Origin: Gamarada debralockiae
Lineage: Eukaryota; Ascomycota; Leotiomycetes; Helotiales; Hyphodiscaceae
Direction of reading: 5' to 3'
Length of the DNA: 64,000 bases
Assembly (NCBI GenBank): GCA_002803225.1
Contig: NXFV01001736.1
Coordinates: forward strand, 114,854-178,853
Part shown: in pieces, positions 45,442 through 57,150 of the stretch
How positions within the stretch are numbered: the stretch's first letter is position 1
How the letters are laid out: each line of letters opens with the position of its first letter
Made by a program: the position numbers and the translations under genes
The notes under the pieces: generated by a model
The model's database searches: none
What the model saw: the letters and a program-made list of their open reading frames with translations, nothing else
What the model was told of the DNA's origin: nothing

Positions 45442-46310
45442 CTTGGCGGTTGGAATTTCTGGGTTAATCAAGAAGTCAGCGAGGAGATCGAGTAGAAGAG
45501 CTGAGTGGCTCGATGTTGAAGACGACTGTTGTACATACTTGTTGTGTGATTGAAGTCGAGGTTGAAGTTGAGGTGGAGCAGTTGACGCGTTGAAATGAAA
45601 AGTGCGAGAGAGACAGTCCACGTCTCGACTAAGACGCGAAGCTCATCTCAAGAGCAAAGGTGAACACTTCACGTACCCAACTAGAAACTGAAGTCTTTCG
45701 GCAAGACTTGGTAGGTAAACAAACTAGCTCGCCAACTTTATGTCTTCATATATCAAAAATGAGCTCTTTTTTCTTCAACAGCACGTCAGCACAAATCTTC
45801 TGACCTTCTTCGCCCCTCTTTACTTCACACTTACATCTCAAACCCTTTCAAACCATCTTCTTCAAGTTCTTTACCACTTCTCTTCCTCCTACGACTCAAA
45901 AGTAAAACCCTTCTTTAACTGGGTGGCTTTTCTTCTACCTTGATCTTCGGATGTCGAGGAGTTTCTTTTGCTTCTTTTTGCATTTTGAGATTCTATTCCG
46001 TTTTCAATTTGCAGAAGGGCAGGGGGATTCCTTTTTGTTATTGTAGACTTTTTGGAGCTGAAGTTTTGGTTCGGGGCTGGGAGAGGTGTTGAGGTGAGTA
46101 GCGAGCGGATGGTTGCGTTATAGACAAGGAGGCCAACCAACCACTTGGCGATATTCTTTTGATAAAAGTAAGATGATATGGCAAAGAAATTTCAAGTAAA
46201 GCAAATCCAAGTTGAAAGCAGCTTGGACTTGAGTCTCTTCACTGAGGAGACCCGGGGTAGGTGTATTGATTGATTTTGACGTTTTTGTACTCCTGCTCAT
46301 AGTTGGGCTT
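45442..46310. other. Intergenic between two minus-strand genes
   Basis: 870 bp holding the promoter of the disordered-protein gene and the 3' region of the DUF1749 gene. A pyrimidine-rich stretch lies at 45770-45900. No gene supported; may contain a 5' exon of the disordered-protein gene. Confidence 0.4.
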
Positions 46311-47429
46311 TCAAAGGCTGGACTGCGTAGGCAATCTATCTAAAAACCCTAGCACCCTCTTCACTAAATCTGAAACCACTTCCTCAGGATTCCCAGCCAA
46401 GTTGTGCGACGCGCCCTGTACAACCCCCGAATTCTCTTCATCCGCGTTCCCACCGCCCTTCTTCACAAATCCAATCCACCTTTGAATCAACGCTGCCATG
46501 TCCAAAGTCTTCGGCATGTACTCATCACTTCCCGAAAACAAAATGCACAGTGGGCTCCTCGCTGGTAGCTCTCCGAACGTCTTCATCAACTGCTCATCAG
46601 TCAAGTCTGAGGAAAAGTAATCATCATCTCCATCATGATTCGGGCTCGTAAGGCTCAACCATCTTCTCGCACAGACCGGTGCCGGAAAGAAGCTCTTCTG
46701 TACTTTCGACGGCAAAATTTCCTCCCCATCACCAGCATCCACCATCTCCTGTGCAACTCTGTTACTCTCCTTATAAACTTCTGGATCCATAGCTATTACC
46801 ATAGCTTCACGATCACTAGCTGGTGCTTGTAGTATGCCCCCATCGATTGGAGCACGAGTCTCGTGACCTGGACCAACAAGGTACTCCATGACATCCTGGC
46901 AACCGGTGGAGTGACCTAATAGAACGATTTTGCCGGTTTTGATACCGCGGAAGTAGGATACGCATTTGGAGAGTTCTTTGACGTCGCGTTGGAGGGAAGA
47001 TGTTCCCCAGCCTAGATAGGAGGACGACAGAATCGGTTGGGCGAGCGACCAGGTGGGAGGGAGGGCGGACGCGATGGTTGTTGGATAGGGAACTGTGAGA
47101 AGGCCGTCGAAGAGTCCGCCAACAAAGATTAGGAGGTTTTGTGGTGGTATATGGGTGGAGTGAGGGGTGTGTTCGAAAGCTGTCAGGCGGGAAGTCTGAA
47201 ATTGTTAGGTCGGAGCACTTAGAGCAATGAAGACTTTAAAAGGGGCAACAGGGAGGTTCTGGAAAATCCAATAACAGCAATTGAGAGTATCGAACAAGAA
47301 GGTCCGCCCCGCTGTTTGCCCTAGAACATAGCATTTGCCGGCTTCAGGTTGAGAATGGCGGGAAGGGCTTTCGACTGTACTTACGAATTGATGAGCAATG
47401 CCTTTCGTTGCACTTGGAGTGAACTTCAT
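46311..47429 (-). CDS. DUF1749 (UPF0613) alpha/beta-hydrolase
   Basis: Fungal alpha/beta-hydrolase-fold protein of the DUF1749 family; substrate unknown. Exon 1 is 47385-47429 (MKFTPSATKGIAHQF), exon 2 is 46311-47195, phase-0 GT-AG intron, 309 aa. Fold landmarks: FVGGLFDGLLTVPY near the N-terminus, nucleophile elbow KIVLLGHSTGCQDVMEYL (Ser in GHSTG), DGGILQAPASDREA, a later acid in CILFSGSDEYMP, and the His candidate in VVQGASHNLAGNP. All catalytic-triad positions seem available. Divergent from the mL40 gene with 413 bp between starts. Confidence 0.9.
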
Positions 47430-47842
47430 CTTGACCAATCGTCCTTTTTTGAGCCACTTTGGACGGATACTCTGGTGTATTTAAAGTACAGAAAGGCAAC
47501 AGCAGTGAATTGTATTCTAACTTGATTCTGGGTTAATTTCTGGCTTCACTCGGAGCCTAGAATCACTCAATCGAGCTCGCCGAGACTAGTGCAATCAATT
47601 CCCAACTGGTACTTCTACTTTCAGGATATATTTCTTCGAACCAAAAGGATTCGAGTGGAAGATACTTCCGTCAATCGGCGAGACAATGAGGAAGGGACGT
47701 CGCCGCTGCCATGGTGGTTTGTCCTGCTCTCCCTAGTCTCAACATGTGACCATTTTCAACATGAACCAAATTTGTCTCGAGCTCCAAGCTCCAGCCATCG
47801 ACGACACTCATCCGCTCCTTTACGCCCACGACAGCTAGCGCA
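47430..47842. promoter_or_regulatory. Shared upstream region of the DUF1749 hydrolase and mL40
   Basis: 413 bp between divergent starts. Promoters by position only; no specific site recognised. Confidence 0.4.
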
Positions 47843-48457
47843 ATGGCATCAACACATACGACTATGTCACGGCTTCTCACGCCTCTCCTCCAATCCTTTC
47901 GATCTGTCTCAATCATTCCCAATGCCTCCAGCAGCCTTCTCAAGAACGCACCCTCCCAATCCACCCGAGCATTCAGCACAACACCAGTGAACCTCGCAAA
48001 ACAAAAAGGCAAACCGAAGAAAGACCCTCGAATCACTTTGATAAGATACCATCTCCAACACCCCAAAACACCGCGGCCTCTGAGATTATCTCGTATGCGC
48101 GCGCTGAGACACTGGACTATTCATCGGGCGTGGATGTTAGCTAGACGGAAGAAGTTGGAGAGTGAGGAAGGGGAATTGATGCGGTTTGTTTTCCCGGATA
48201 TATTTCTCTTATGTGTGCTTGGTTTGGGAGAGAGCTGTGCTAATTGTAGGTGTATTAGGATGTATCAATCAATGCACTCCGCTTGCGAAGAGCTACGAAC
48301 GATGGACCCTCCGGGAACGAAAGATGCGGGGAGGTTATATCGGATTGCGATGGAGAAGAAGGGGATCTTTAAGCATGGGGGTGTGCCGATTGAGTATGCG
48401 AGGTTGCAGACAGATACGCCAGGACGGGAGGCTTGGAATCATGGCTGGACGAGATAA
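47843..48457 (+). CDS. MRPL28: Mitochondrial large-subunit ribosomal protein mL40 (MRPL28)
   Basis: Mitoribosomal protein of 179 aa. Exons 47843-48183 and 48259-48457. The presequence is Ser/Arg-rich and ends near STRAFSTTPVNLAKQKG; the mature part has DPRITLIRYHLQHPKTPRPL, RLSRMRALRHWTIHRAWMLA and, after the intron, MYQSMHSACEELRTMDPPGT and GIFKHGGVPIEYARLQTDTP, matching the family. The 75-nt intron (GTTTGT...TTAG) is a multiple of 3 and has no in-frame stop, so unspliced mRNA would add 25 hydrophobic residues. An ATG at 47864 (MSRLLTPLLQSF) is an equally good start. Confidence 0.88.
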   Translation: MASTHTTMSRLLTPLLQSFRSVSIIPNASSSLLKNAPSQSTRAFSTTPVNLAKQKGKPKKDPRITLIRYHLQHPKTPRPLRLSRMRALRHWTIHRAWMLARRKKLESEEGELMRFVFPDIFLLCVLGLGESCANCRCIRMYQSMHSACEELRTMDPPGTKDAGRLYRIAMEKKGIFKHGGVPIEYARLQTDTPGREAWNHGWTR

Positions 48458-49110
48458 TAGGAAGGGACATTTGGGAGAGGTGCTTGAATTTGAGAAGAGA
48501 GTGTGCCTACATACATTTGAATGGAACAATTGATCGGAGGCAGGATGGGTTTTTTCGAGACCCGTCGCGGCATTGTACAATATCAGAAGGGGCACTATTT
48601 AGGGCGTAGGCCATGTTCATAATACTTTGCTTGTATGTATTTTATGTACAAGAGAGTCCGAGTCCTGCCATTAGACCAATGCTATCCGCAAGCAATGCAA
48701 CGATTCCATTCCGCTCGCGAGCTGGGTATGTTAGGAGAGATAAACCAAACTGCAATGTAAAAAAGGAGTGTGTTGACCAAGTCAGTGTGTCGTGATCGAT
48801 CATTAAGCCCTCTATCTAACTAGCCCTCCAAAACGCAAATATCAACAGACCAAATCATAAGTTGCCTCGTAGAAAGAACTTTTGATATGCATTTCGCAGT
48901 TCAAGAATTCCAGACGAGGCGGTATGTAAGGCAAGCAAGAACACCGTCCGATGATGCTAAGAAAGCTGACTGGGGTGTGCTGAGAAGAGAAGGCGTATGC
49001 GTAGTCGTTCAATTAGAAAAGGTATCGTAAATGAAGTTGCCGCAAGCTTCCTGCCCTGTATGTGATGCTCCTGGTGTCTCTTCGTCCAATCTCAAGTCCA
49101 ATGCCGCCGC
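48458..49110. other. Intergenic between convergent mL40 and RHO2
   Basis: 650 bp. Near 48650-48690 the minus strand has a short piece resembling the 5' half of a tRNA (GGTCTAATGGCAGGAC), without a 3' half. Nothing else seen. Confidence 0.4.
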
Positions 49111-50106
49111 TCATAGTATGACGCAGCATCCACTACCCTCCCCTTTCTCAAATGTGAGCAGTGCGGCCCTTGTTGCTGCTTCGAAAACATCGTCAACTCC
49201 TTCTCCGGTCAGGGATGAACATTCAAGGTATTTCCGTGCTCCGATTTCATGTGCAATATCTGTTGCTTCTCTGGTTCCCACGAAGTGTTGTGACTTCTTC
49301 CGGATTTCTTCAATCGCAACTGGATCTTCCCGCAAGTCCTTTTTCAGGCCGACAAGTATAATTGGGACACCCGGACATCTCTCGTTTGCTTCTTCAACCC
49401 ACTGCCAAAGTGTTAGCATCTGGCAGGCCTAACGTAGCCGAAGAACCCACTTTGTGCTTGACGTTGTCCAGAGAGTCCGGAGTATCGATCGAGAATCCAA
49501 TGAGGATAACGTGTGCCTTCGAATATGCTAGAGGCCGTAATCGCTCGTAGTCTTCCTGTCCAGCAGTATCCCATAGCGCCAGTTGTACGCTCTTCCCATC
49601 CACTCTGCAATCCGTCACGTAGTTCTCGAAGACTGTAGGTACCTAGTTGCGTATCAGTGTCCGCGGACCAGTGGAGAGATGTAGTAGCTAGGGGAGGACT
49701 CACATAATGCTGAAGACTACGTTAGCTGTTTGCTCCAAAGTCTTTTGATTTAGAAGTAACTTACTGTTGGGAAATAGCCAAGTGTGAAGACACTGAGAAG
49801 AGATGTCTTTCCGCAAGCACCATCACCAATTATAACCAGTTTCCTGGAGAGTTGTCAGTATTGCTGAAAATCTTCGCCTGCAAATTCGCTGAATCCCAAA
49901 AACATCCGATGCCCAGCAGCAAATCTTCAAATCATGGTTGGGACAACCCAACTGACTTCCATGCTCTTCCACAGATTTGGAGAGCCGATACCAACTCAAG
50001 TCATCATATGCCTCTCCCAAATGAATTGGCAGATCCCCAAATGAAATCTCTGTTGAATATCTGCAACTTACCTGCGCATAACATTTTGTGCTGGTTGTTG
50101 GGCCAT
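49111..50106 (-). CDS. RHO2: Rho-family GTPase Rho2
   Basis: Membrane-anchored small GTPase of the Rho2 subgroup; in fungi it acts in cell-wall integrity and alpha-glucan control. Five exons on the minus strand: 50072-50106, 49765-49843, 49704-49709, 49451-49642 and 49111-49401, 200 aa. P-loop GDGACGKT at 18-25, switch [12 protein letters not shown], switch [19 protein letters not shown], the KKDL guanine motif, [18 protein letters not shown], and a CAAX end CVIL preceded by another Cys (prenyl plus likely palmitoyl). The third exon is only 6 nt (CAT TAT, His39-Tyr40). Both flanking introns have good GT-AG ends and the product is exactly the Rho consensus [13 protein letters not shown], so the microexon is required. 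Confidence 0.95.
49704..49709 (-). other. RHO2: 6-nt microexon of RHO2
   Basis: CATTAT on the minus strand, preceded by TTCAG and followed by GTGAGT. It encodes His-Tyr directly before switch I, in phase 0 on both sides. Skipping it would delete two residues without a frameshift. Confidence 0.88.
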
Positions 50107-51130
50107 TTTTGGTGGTATGTATGATTCGGAGGAGGGTGAGGTGTTGTCGAAGACAAGAGGTTATGAAAGAACCATGGACCAGTGAAGGTACAGGAAAGGC
50201 TGAAACAGGTTCAGTTCCGCTCGTTGAAGTTATCCAGGAGATGAAAGTTTGTCGATACGAGCCTGGCAATTGCAGAAGTTGCTCGGAAAACTGGATAGGG
50301 AAAGTTGTTAAGAACTCGCAACTCTCTTCTCGGCCACAACAGCTGAAGATGTTCCTTATTTATCTCTCAACAACCACGTTCAATAAATCCCCTTTCTTGT
50401 CGCGAATAGAGTGGAGTTCTCGAGAAGGTTGCTTTTTAACTGGGAACAGAACTGGGCTGAGTCGACCGAACCGTGCGCCTTGGAGCTCTCAAACGGGTTT
50501 AGTAGGCAATTGTGCCTCGACCTGCGGCGAACGGCGAAGTTAAAAAAAGAGTCTCTGTCACGGGATTTGAGGCAAGAGTTTGGTTAGCTGTGAGATGATT
50601 TTATAATGGGAACGGGTTATAATCGAAGAGAATAATCCGTTGGCGTACTTAGCCTTCAAGTTTAGAGTTTTATGGCCTGTGTGGACATTTCTTGCTTGTG
50701 AATGGAAGCCAAGAATATGTAATCGGTTCGACCTTGTGCCTGACTCCTGAGGCGCCAAACAACCGACAACTCTTCCAAATGAGGACATTGAATTACACAC
50801 AACGAACCTTCCCTGGACTCAGAGGCACCGACACGATCCGCCATACGACTATCGACCCAAAGAACACCCCCAAGAGCCTCTTAGCTACCTGTACACGACC
50901 CACGAGTCTGAACAAACCCCAATCTTCTAGCTTACGAACCGGACAAAACCAAACACCTTGGTGGGGCAACACCTGGGGTATTCTCTTCACCCTTGCTGTG
51001 AGTCTTAAGAAGCCCCTGGTTTCGACTTTCACTGCTCTGCTCGGGAAGATTAGCCTATACGGAATCTGACTCTGTGTTATGAACAGTCGCTGTTGACCTA
51101 TGCCCCCATATTCAACTCCAGCTGATCGGA
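50107..51130. promoter_or_regulatory. Shared upstream region of RHO2 and NST1
   Basis: About 1 kb between divergent starts. Short open frames on both strands have no signature. No specific element recognised. Confidence 0.45.
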
Positions 51131-54100
51131 ATGCCCGCAAACCAACGACAACAAACAGTCCAATCCCCAACATCTCCAACCTTCAAAACCACCGCGAAGT
51201 ATACAAATAAGGATGGTTCAAAGTTCATAACTGTTCCCAAGTCGTTCAACCCAAGCGATTCATCTGAGACATCTCCAGCCATGGCTCAGACGACTACAAA
51301 ACCAAACGGCCAGATACCAACAGCTCCTGCGGATACCAATGGTGCAGTACCAGGTGTGAATCGGAAGAAGCAAAAGCGAAGACAAAAGCAAGCCGCAAAG
51401 CTCGCTGCAGAACAGCCTGCAACTTCCCAGTCGAACGGCGCACCGTCTGCGGTGGAGGTTAAGAGACAAATGCAGGAACTCGAGGCCAAATTTCGAGAGC
51501 ATGGTTTGGATGAGCCATACGACGGGAATGGCCAATTCGATCAGGCAGAAGGCGAACCCTACTATAGCGACGAAGATGGCGATGCTTATTCTGGCTCTTA
51601 CGAACAAAACGGCTCCCTTTCCAATGGCTACGCAATGCCTGCCTCGCATCCCGGAAAGAAGTCAAAGAAGAAAAAGAAGTCTAAAGCCGGCCAGCCAGAA
51701 TTTCCAGACCATGTCCATGGTAACCCTAACGGTTTATCGCAAAGTCACGTACCTCTGTCTCTTCCACCTCTGGATACAAACGGACCCCGAGGCCCTGGTA
51801 TTTCGAAGGAAAAAATCTGGAATACATCTTCCCAGGAGGAGCGCGAGCGAATAAAGGAATTCTGGTTATCACTTGGGGAAGACGAGCGCAAGTCGCTGGT
51901 CAAAGTAGAGAAGGATGCAGTCTTGAAAAAGATGAAGGAACAGCAAAAGCATTCGTGTAGCTGCACTGTCTGTGGACGTAAGCGGACAGCCATTGAGGAG
52001 GAATTAGAGGTACTTTATGATGCATATTATGAAGAGCTCGAGCAATACGCAAATCACCAAGGAGATGGCGGACCTCCGCCCATGATGGCACCACATCGTC
52101 GCTTTGGTGCTATGAGTGGTTTAACACCTCCGAATCGGCTTCCTCCTGTTTTTAATGGCCAACAACCGTCTAGAGGCAGAATAGTGGAACAATTGGGTGA
52201 CGATGAGGATGAGGAAGGTGACGAGGAATACAGCGAGGATGATGCGGATGAGGACGACTATAGTGATGAGCCAGACGAGCTCCCTCAAAGCCACGCAAGA
52301 GATTTCTTTAATTTTGGGAACAGTCTCACTGTGCAAGGCGGCATTCTCACAGTCGCGGACGACCTATTGAAAAATGATGGGAAGAAGTTTATCGAAATGA
52401 TGGAACAACTTGCTGAGCGTCGGATGGCCCGTGAGGTGGATGCAGCCCAGCAATATTCCAGTGCTGATTACGGTCACCCTCCAAATGGCTCAATGCACTC
52501 ACATTCTTATACACATAATCATCCACCCTCGCCAGACGACGAGGAGTACGATGATGAAGATGAGGAAGAAGACGAGTATGACAGTCAAGATGAAGACTAC
52601 GATGAGGAGGAAATGGTATGTGGCGGAAGGTGCTGTTGCGGACTCATTACTGATTTGGTATAGGACACGATGACGGAGGAGCAGCGAATGGAGGAAGGAC
52701 GCCGGATGTTCCAGATATTTGCTGCTCGGATGTTTGAGCAAAGAGTCTTGACTGCATACAAGGAGAAGGTGGCAAAGGAGCGCCAGCAAAAACTTCTCGA
52801 GGAACTTGAAGAAGAGACTCGAGCCGATTCCCAGAAGAAAGAAAAGAAAGCCAAGGACGCCCAGAAGAAAAAGGAACGACTCCAGCAAAAGAAGCAAGCT
52901 CTAGCAGAGGAGAAGGCGAAACGAGAGGCTGCAAAGGCTGCTGAGGAGAAGGCTCTTCGCGATGCAGAAGAAAAGAAGGCCGAAGAAGCACGCAAGAAGG
53001 CCGAGGAGAAGCGAAAGAAGAAAGAGGCTCAGAAGAAAGCTGAGGAGGAAGAGCGCCTTAGGAAGGAAGCTGATAAGCAACGCCGATTGCAAGAACAGCG
53101 AGAACGACAAGCCGAGCTGGAACGAAAGCAACGCGAAGCCAAGGAAAAGGAGCGCAAGGAGAAAGAGGAGCTTAGACAAAAGGAGCGAGAAGCTAAGGAG
53201 GCCAAAGAACGTGAAGCTAAGGACAGAAAAGAGCGTCAGGAGAAAGACAAGAAGGATAAGGAAGCAAAGGCTAAGGCGGAGAAGTGTTCCAAGGATCAGC
53301 AAAAGCGCGAAGAGGTAGCTCAACAAGCTACTGCACAAGCCAATCTTGTTGCTTCTCAAGCGCCAAAGCGAGTGCCAGTTCCGATCCCGTCGAACCTACA
53401 ACCACATCCTATCGCAATTGCATCTCCGCTTGTTCAAGTTGCAACTCCAGCTGTACCGAAAGCACCGACTCCTATCAAACTTCGAACAAACTCCCAACAA
53501 GATTCTAATGGTTCTGTTCCTCAAACTCCACTAACCAGTGGCATGAGCCAAAACGTTTCACCCGCTCCGTCAACTCCTCAACATGGTAGCCCTGGCCCAA
53601 TTGGACCACCTGGAAAGGGACAAAATCAGCCTCATTTGTATCATCCCCAAGCCACTTCGCCAACGCATCCGCTTCTCAAGAGTCCTCCGGGTATGCCATT
53701 TGGTGGAATGCAACCCTTGGGTATGGGCTTCCAGCCTGGTATGCCAATGATAGCTCCTGGTTTCAGTGGACGCATGCATCACGACCCGATGTTTCCCCAT
53801 CAGCCACTAGGTGGACCCTTGAGACCACTTCCGAATGGCATGCCTATGCATCCTGGATTTAACATGCACCAGATCCCTCAAGGCCGAGGCTTTCCATTGC
53901 AACACCCTCCTCCAGGGTTTCCCCAGCAGATACCCAACAACTTAGGAGGCATTGGTCAACCTTTCCAAAAGGAGAATGCCGCGCCATCTCAAACACATTC
54001 ACGCCAACAATCTGCGTCTTTGGAGAAGCCTGCCGATATTTCGACATCTGGATCACAAGCTCAACCCATCGCACGACCAGCCCCAATTGGTCGCCCATCA

Positions 54101-54805
54101 AGTGTTGTCCATGGAGCTCGTCATGGGAATAACGATGTGGATGACTTGAGCAGCCACTTGGGTAGCAGTGCTTTGTTGGATGACTCTGACGAGCCCCTCA
54201 CATCCGGAGCTGGTGCAAGACGTTCAAGTGCTGCACCTGGAAATATCACTAGACAAAACTTTGCACCAGCACCATTTGGTATGGATCCAACTACATTCGG
54301 CAATCCAATATCATCATTCAATACTTGGGGTGGTCCACCAAATCCCTTTGGCACGTCTTTACCTGGCTCGAACTACATGGGAGGATGGGGTGGCCCATCG
54401 CCTAATAGCTCTTTCGGTGGAAGTGGCCCACAGAATGTGCGAACAACACAACCTCGTGGCGTTGCCGTTCGTCTGAACATCTGCCGTGCTTGCAAGAACC
54501 TTGAAGGCTCTACATCTGATGGCTTCTACGACGTGAGTGCGGTTAAAGATCAGGTCGCTCACCTTATTGGTCCAGGCGAGGCACCTGTGACTGAGAAGGA
54601 GCTTCTCGACATCTGCGAAACCGAAGGAAATGCAATGAACGGTGGTGGTTCCTTCGACATCCGCAACGACGGCAATGGACAATACTCCATTCGGCACGAA
54701 ATCGAACTTCCATCCTCCCACAGACCAGTTGGAGCACCCGGCGAAATCGGCAGCCCAATTGTTGGAGGAATCTCGCGCTTCGGTGGCCCTCCTCCAGGCT
54801 TCTAA
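51131..54805 (+). CDS. NST1: Stress response protein NST1
   Basis: Cytoplasmic stress-response protein linked in yeast to salt tolerance and processing bodies. Exons 51131-52615 and 52664-54805, phase 0, 1208 aa, typical of filamentous fungi. In order: disordered Gln/Ser N-terminus; basic [12 protein letters not shown]; the conserved [20 protein letters not shown] and [20 protein letters not shown]; a long acidic tract ([20 protein letters not shown]); [20 protein letters not shown]; then a charged Lys/Glu/Arg coiled-coil of about 200 residues (52780-53330) and a Pro/Gly/Met-rich C-terminus ending [13 protein letters not shown]. Low-complexity DNA here produces many spurious open frames on the other strand. 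Confidence 0.94.
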
Positions 54806-56249
54806 AGCTCTCTTAATTTTGCTAGGCAGAATTGCAACTCTCTTTGTACCACTGCATTGCATTCGTACGGCAGGCACCCTGCCAGGTGCTCTTGCTTTTT
54901 CTCGGGACGGCTTTGAGGCGAATCTCTTACCGCGCGGCGGGATAGGGAGAACTTATTGTATTAGCGCATCTCATTCACGATCACGATTATGATTGTGAAG
55001 GGGGAAATAAAGCAGAATTTCTATATCTAGTAGTTTTGTGAACGTGAATACCCTGGTCTGTGTGCGTACGTTCCTTTTCTGATGACGACAGTGCGCTTCC
55101 CTAGTTGGCAACTTGGCATGTTTGCAATTATCCCGTGACTTGTCGTTCGATCCCTTCAATGATGCGACCCATGGCATACTTACAGCACCTTTCTTTCCAT
55201 GCCTAAAACATGTCCCGTGATGGATACCGCTGCGTCACAACTCTTTAAATCACTGCATGCCCAACTCTCAGACACTTTCTTCAGCAGTTCCCATGCTTTG
55301 ATGAAACGATTCAATCGTACTATCACCCTGTTGTCTATCGCCATCATGTTGCTCCTTCACCTCCTCCTGAATGTTCTCCTACCCATTCTAATATCCTCCG
55401 ATCCTCCACAAAGTGATACCCGAGATTCCAATTCAATCCAAGCGACTGAACTCTTCGCCTACTTTCAAAACAGCTGCTTCGCCACAACCAGTACCGTCAA
55501 ACCAGCAGCCGCTGCGTCCACAGTATCGGATGACTCAAATTCACGCCCAGCGGCACCTTCCGCTATTGTATTATCATCCAGCTCTTCGATCCTACGTTTC
55601 GTGTGAAGGAAAGTGCCGTCTTGACTTCTCAATTTTGTTTCGGACTTTAGGAGACTTGCCTACCCCCCCTCACCAGAACTTTATGGGCGTTTGACATATT
55701 TTGAAGCTGTAATTCTAGTCCGCAGAAGAGTTTTCTTCCGTTACTTGAAAATCTTCTCTTGAACAATGTAGTAGTAGTAGTTGGGGCCCACTTCGTACGT
55801 ATTGATGGGGCGGTACCGAGGTACAAAGATTCCATTTCGGTTAGCATGTGCTCAATGATGCCTGCCCGTTTCCTGTCGAATACGGATGGATAGCCGGCAT
55901 AAGAACTCATCTCGATCTTCAGCCGCAAATCCCCAAATGCGGCCCGTGGCGTTCGCTCGCCCTTGTTCCAGCTCCTGTAACTGGCTGAAGACCCAGATCT
56001 TAGGATGGGGCAATATATATTCGCTTGCAGTTCTAGCCACTGCGAGTGGCCACAATCGTACCAATCTATGGTCGCTAAGATTTATTGGATTGGCTTTAGC
56101 TTCTTCTATCGATCCCTGGGAACCCCCCTGCGCGGGAGGGAAACTTAAGCTTGAGATCCCCACGATTCTGCGTTCGAACCACAAGAGTGCCCGCTACTGT
56201 ACGCCATGTTGTAAAACAATTACGCTCCTTTTACTTTCATGTTCTTACA
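54806..56249. other. Intergenic between NST1 and the CFEM gene
   Basis: 1.4 kb. Contains one open frame of 135 codons (55199-55606) listed separately at low confidence. Nothing else supported. Confidence 0.45.
55199..55606 (+). CDS. Possible small single-pass membrane protein (doubtful)
   Basis: 135 aa from an ATG with one strongly hydrophobic helix (ITLLSIAIMLLLHLLLNVLL) and a Ser/Ala-rich C-terminus. No family recognised, no intron, no homology that I can cite. It may be a chance open frame. Confidence 0.22.
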   Translation: MPKTCPVMDTAASQLFKSLHAQLSDTFFSSSHALMKRFNRTITLLSIAIMLLLHLLLNVLLPILISSDPPQSDTRDSNSIQATELFAYFQNSCFATTSTVKPAAAASTVSDDSNSRPAAPSAIVLSSSSSILRFV

Positions 56250-57150
56250 ATGTTAATTCTGAGTTTATTTGTCTTCGCGATCTTGGTTACTGCTGGATTT
56301 GCTCAAACTATCGACGGCGACGTTGCCAATATTCCACAATGCGCCATCAATTGTCTCTATCCAGCTATCACTGCCGCTGGCTGTGGCCAGACCGACTGGG
56401 TGTGTATATGCGGTTCTGGTAAAGAGGCAGTCAAGGCGAACGCGTTTTCTTGTATTCTTGCTGCGTGCTCTACTCCTGATGCCCTAAGTACGTGCCCTTC
56501 AAACTCCCTGCATGACCATTAAGCTCATAGAGTATGAAGAGACGCAGCAGCTCGCCACTCAGATCTGCGACATCGCGCTTGGTATATCAAATTCCTCCTC
56601 CATCACATCAACGAGTGCGACGAGTGCTCAGGCTGCAGCGACGAGCTCCACTTCTCCGATCATTACTTCCGCATCATCTACAAACGGTGCGCCCTCGTCC
56701 TCGATCAGCATATCGTCTACAAACACAAGTTCCTCCTCTGCGACCTCTACCATAACCAGTTATGTAATTGCTACCAGTGCAGCGCCCGGGCCTTCAGCCT
56801 CTGCGGTTGCTGCTGAGCTTCCTTCTAAGAACAATCTTTCCAAAGGCGCCATTGCAGGGATTGCAATTGGTGCTTCACTTGGCGGTCTCTTCTTGATAAC
56901 ATTCATGGCACTCTTCGTCTTTGGGTCTCGAAAGCGTCGCAGAGACTTGAAGCACTTGGCAGCAATGTCTGTTGTCGATCGCAAACAGGTGGGACAGGAA
57001 CAGGAGGGACAGACTGGACCCCACGAGTTATGCGGCACTAGTCATATGAACGAGATGCCTAGCAATGCGGATCTGCAACAGCCAGATTTCAGTGAAATTG
57101 GAGTGGCAGTCACGGAGAATAATCGGGGTGACGGGTTGAGTGGGGGTTGA
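56250..57150 (+). CDS. CFEM-domain membrane protein
   Basis: Secreted or cell-surface CFEM protein; this fold binds haem in yeast homologues and occurs in effectors and adhesins. Exons 56250-56487 and 56531-57150, 285 aa. Signal peptide MLILSLFVFAILVTAGFAQT; CFEM domain IPQCAINCLYPAITAAGC to TQQLATQICDIAL with eight Cys spaced C-x3-C-x9-C-x6-C-x1-C-x13-C-x4-C-x18-C. GQTDWVC carries the Asp that ligates haem in known members. A Ser/Thr linker of about 100 residues follows, then a transmembrane helix (GAIAGIAIGASLGGLFLITF) and a basic cytoplasmic tail SRKRRRDLK. The helix, not a GPI site, probably anchors it. The ATG at 56250 is chosen because it opens the signal peptide; the frame continues upstream. 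Confidence 0.9.

Noticed and set aside
48645..48695. tRNA-like 5' half on the minus strand (GGTCTAATGGCAGGAC)
   Set aside because: Resembles the D arm of a Glu-type tRNA, but no T arm or acceptor partner follows within a plausible intron distance, so it is not annotated as a tRNA.
51260..53360. Long open frames antisense to NST1
   Set aside because: They mirror the Lys/Glu-rich and acidic repeats of NST1 and have Leu/Ser/Phe-rich composition typical of antisense low-complexity DNA.
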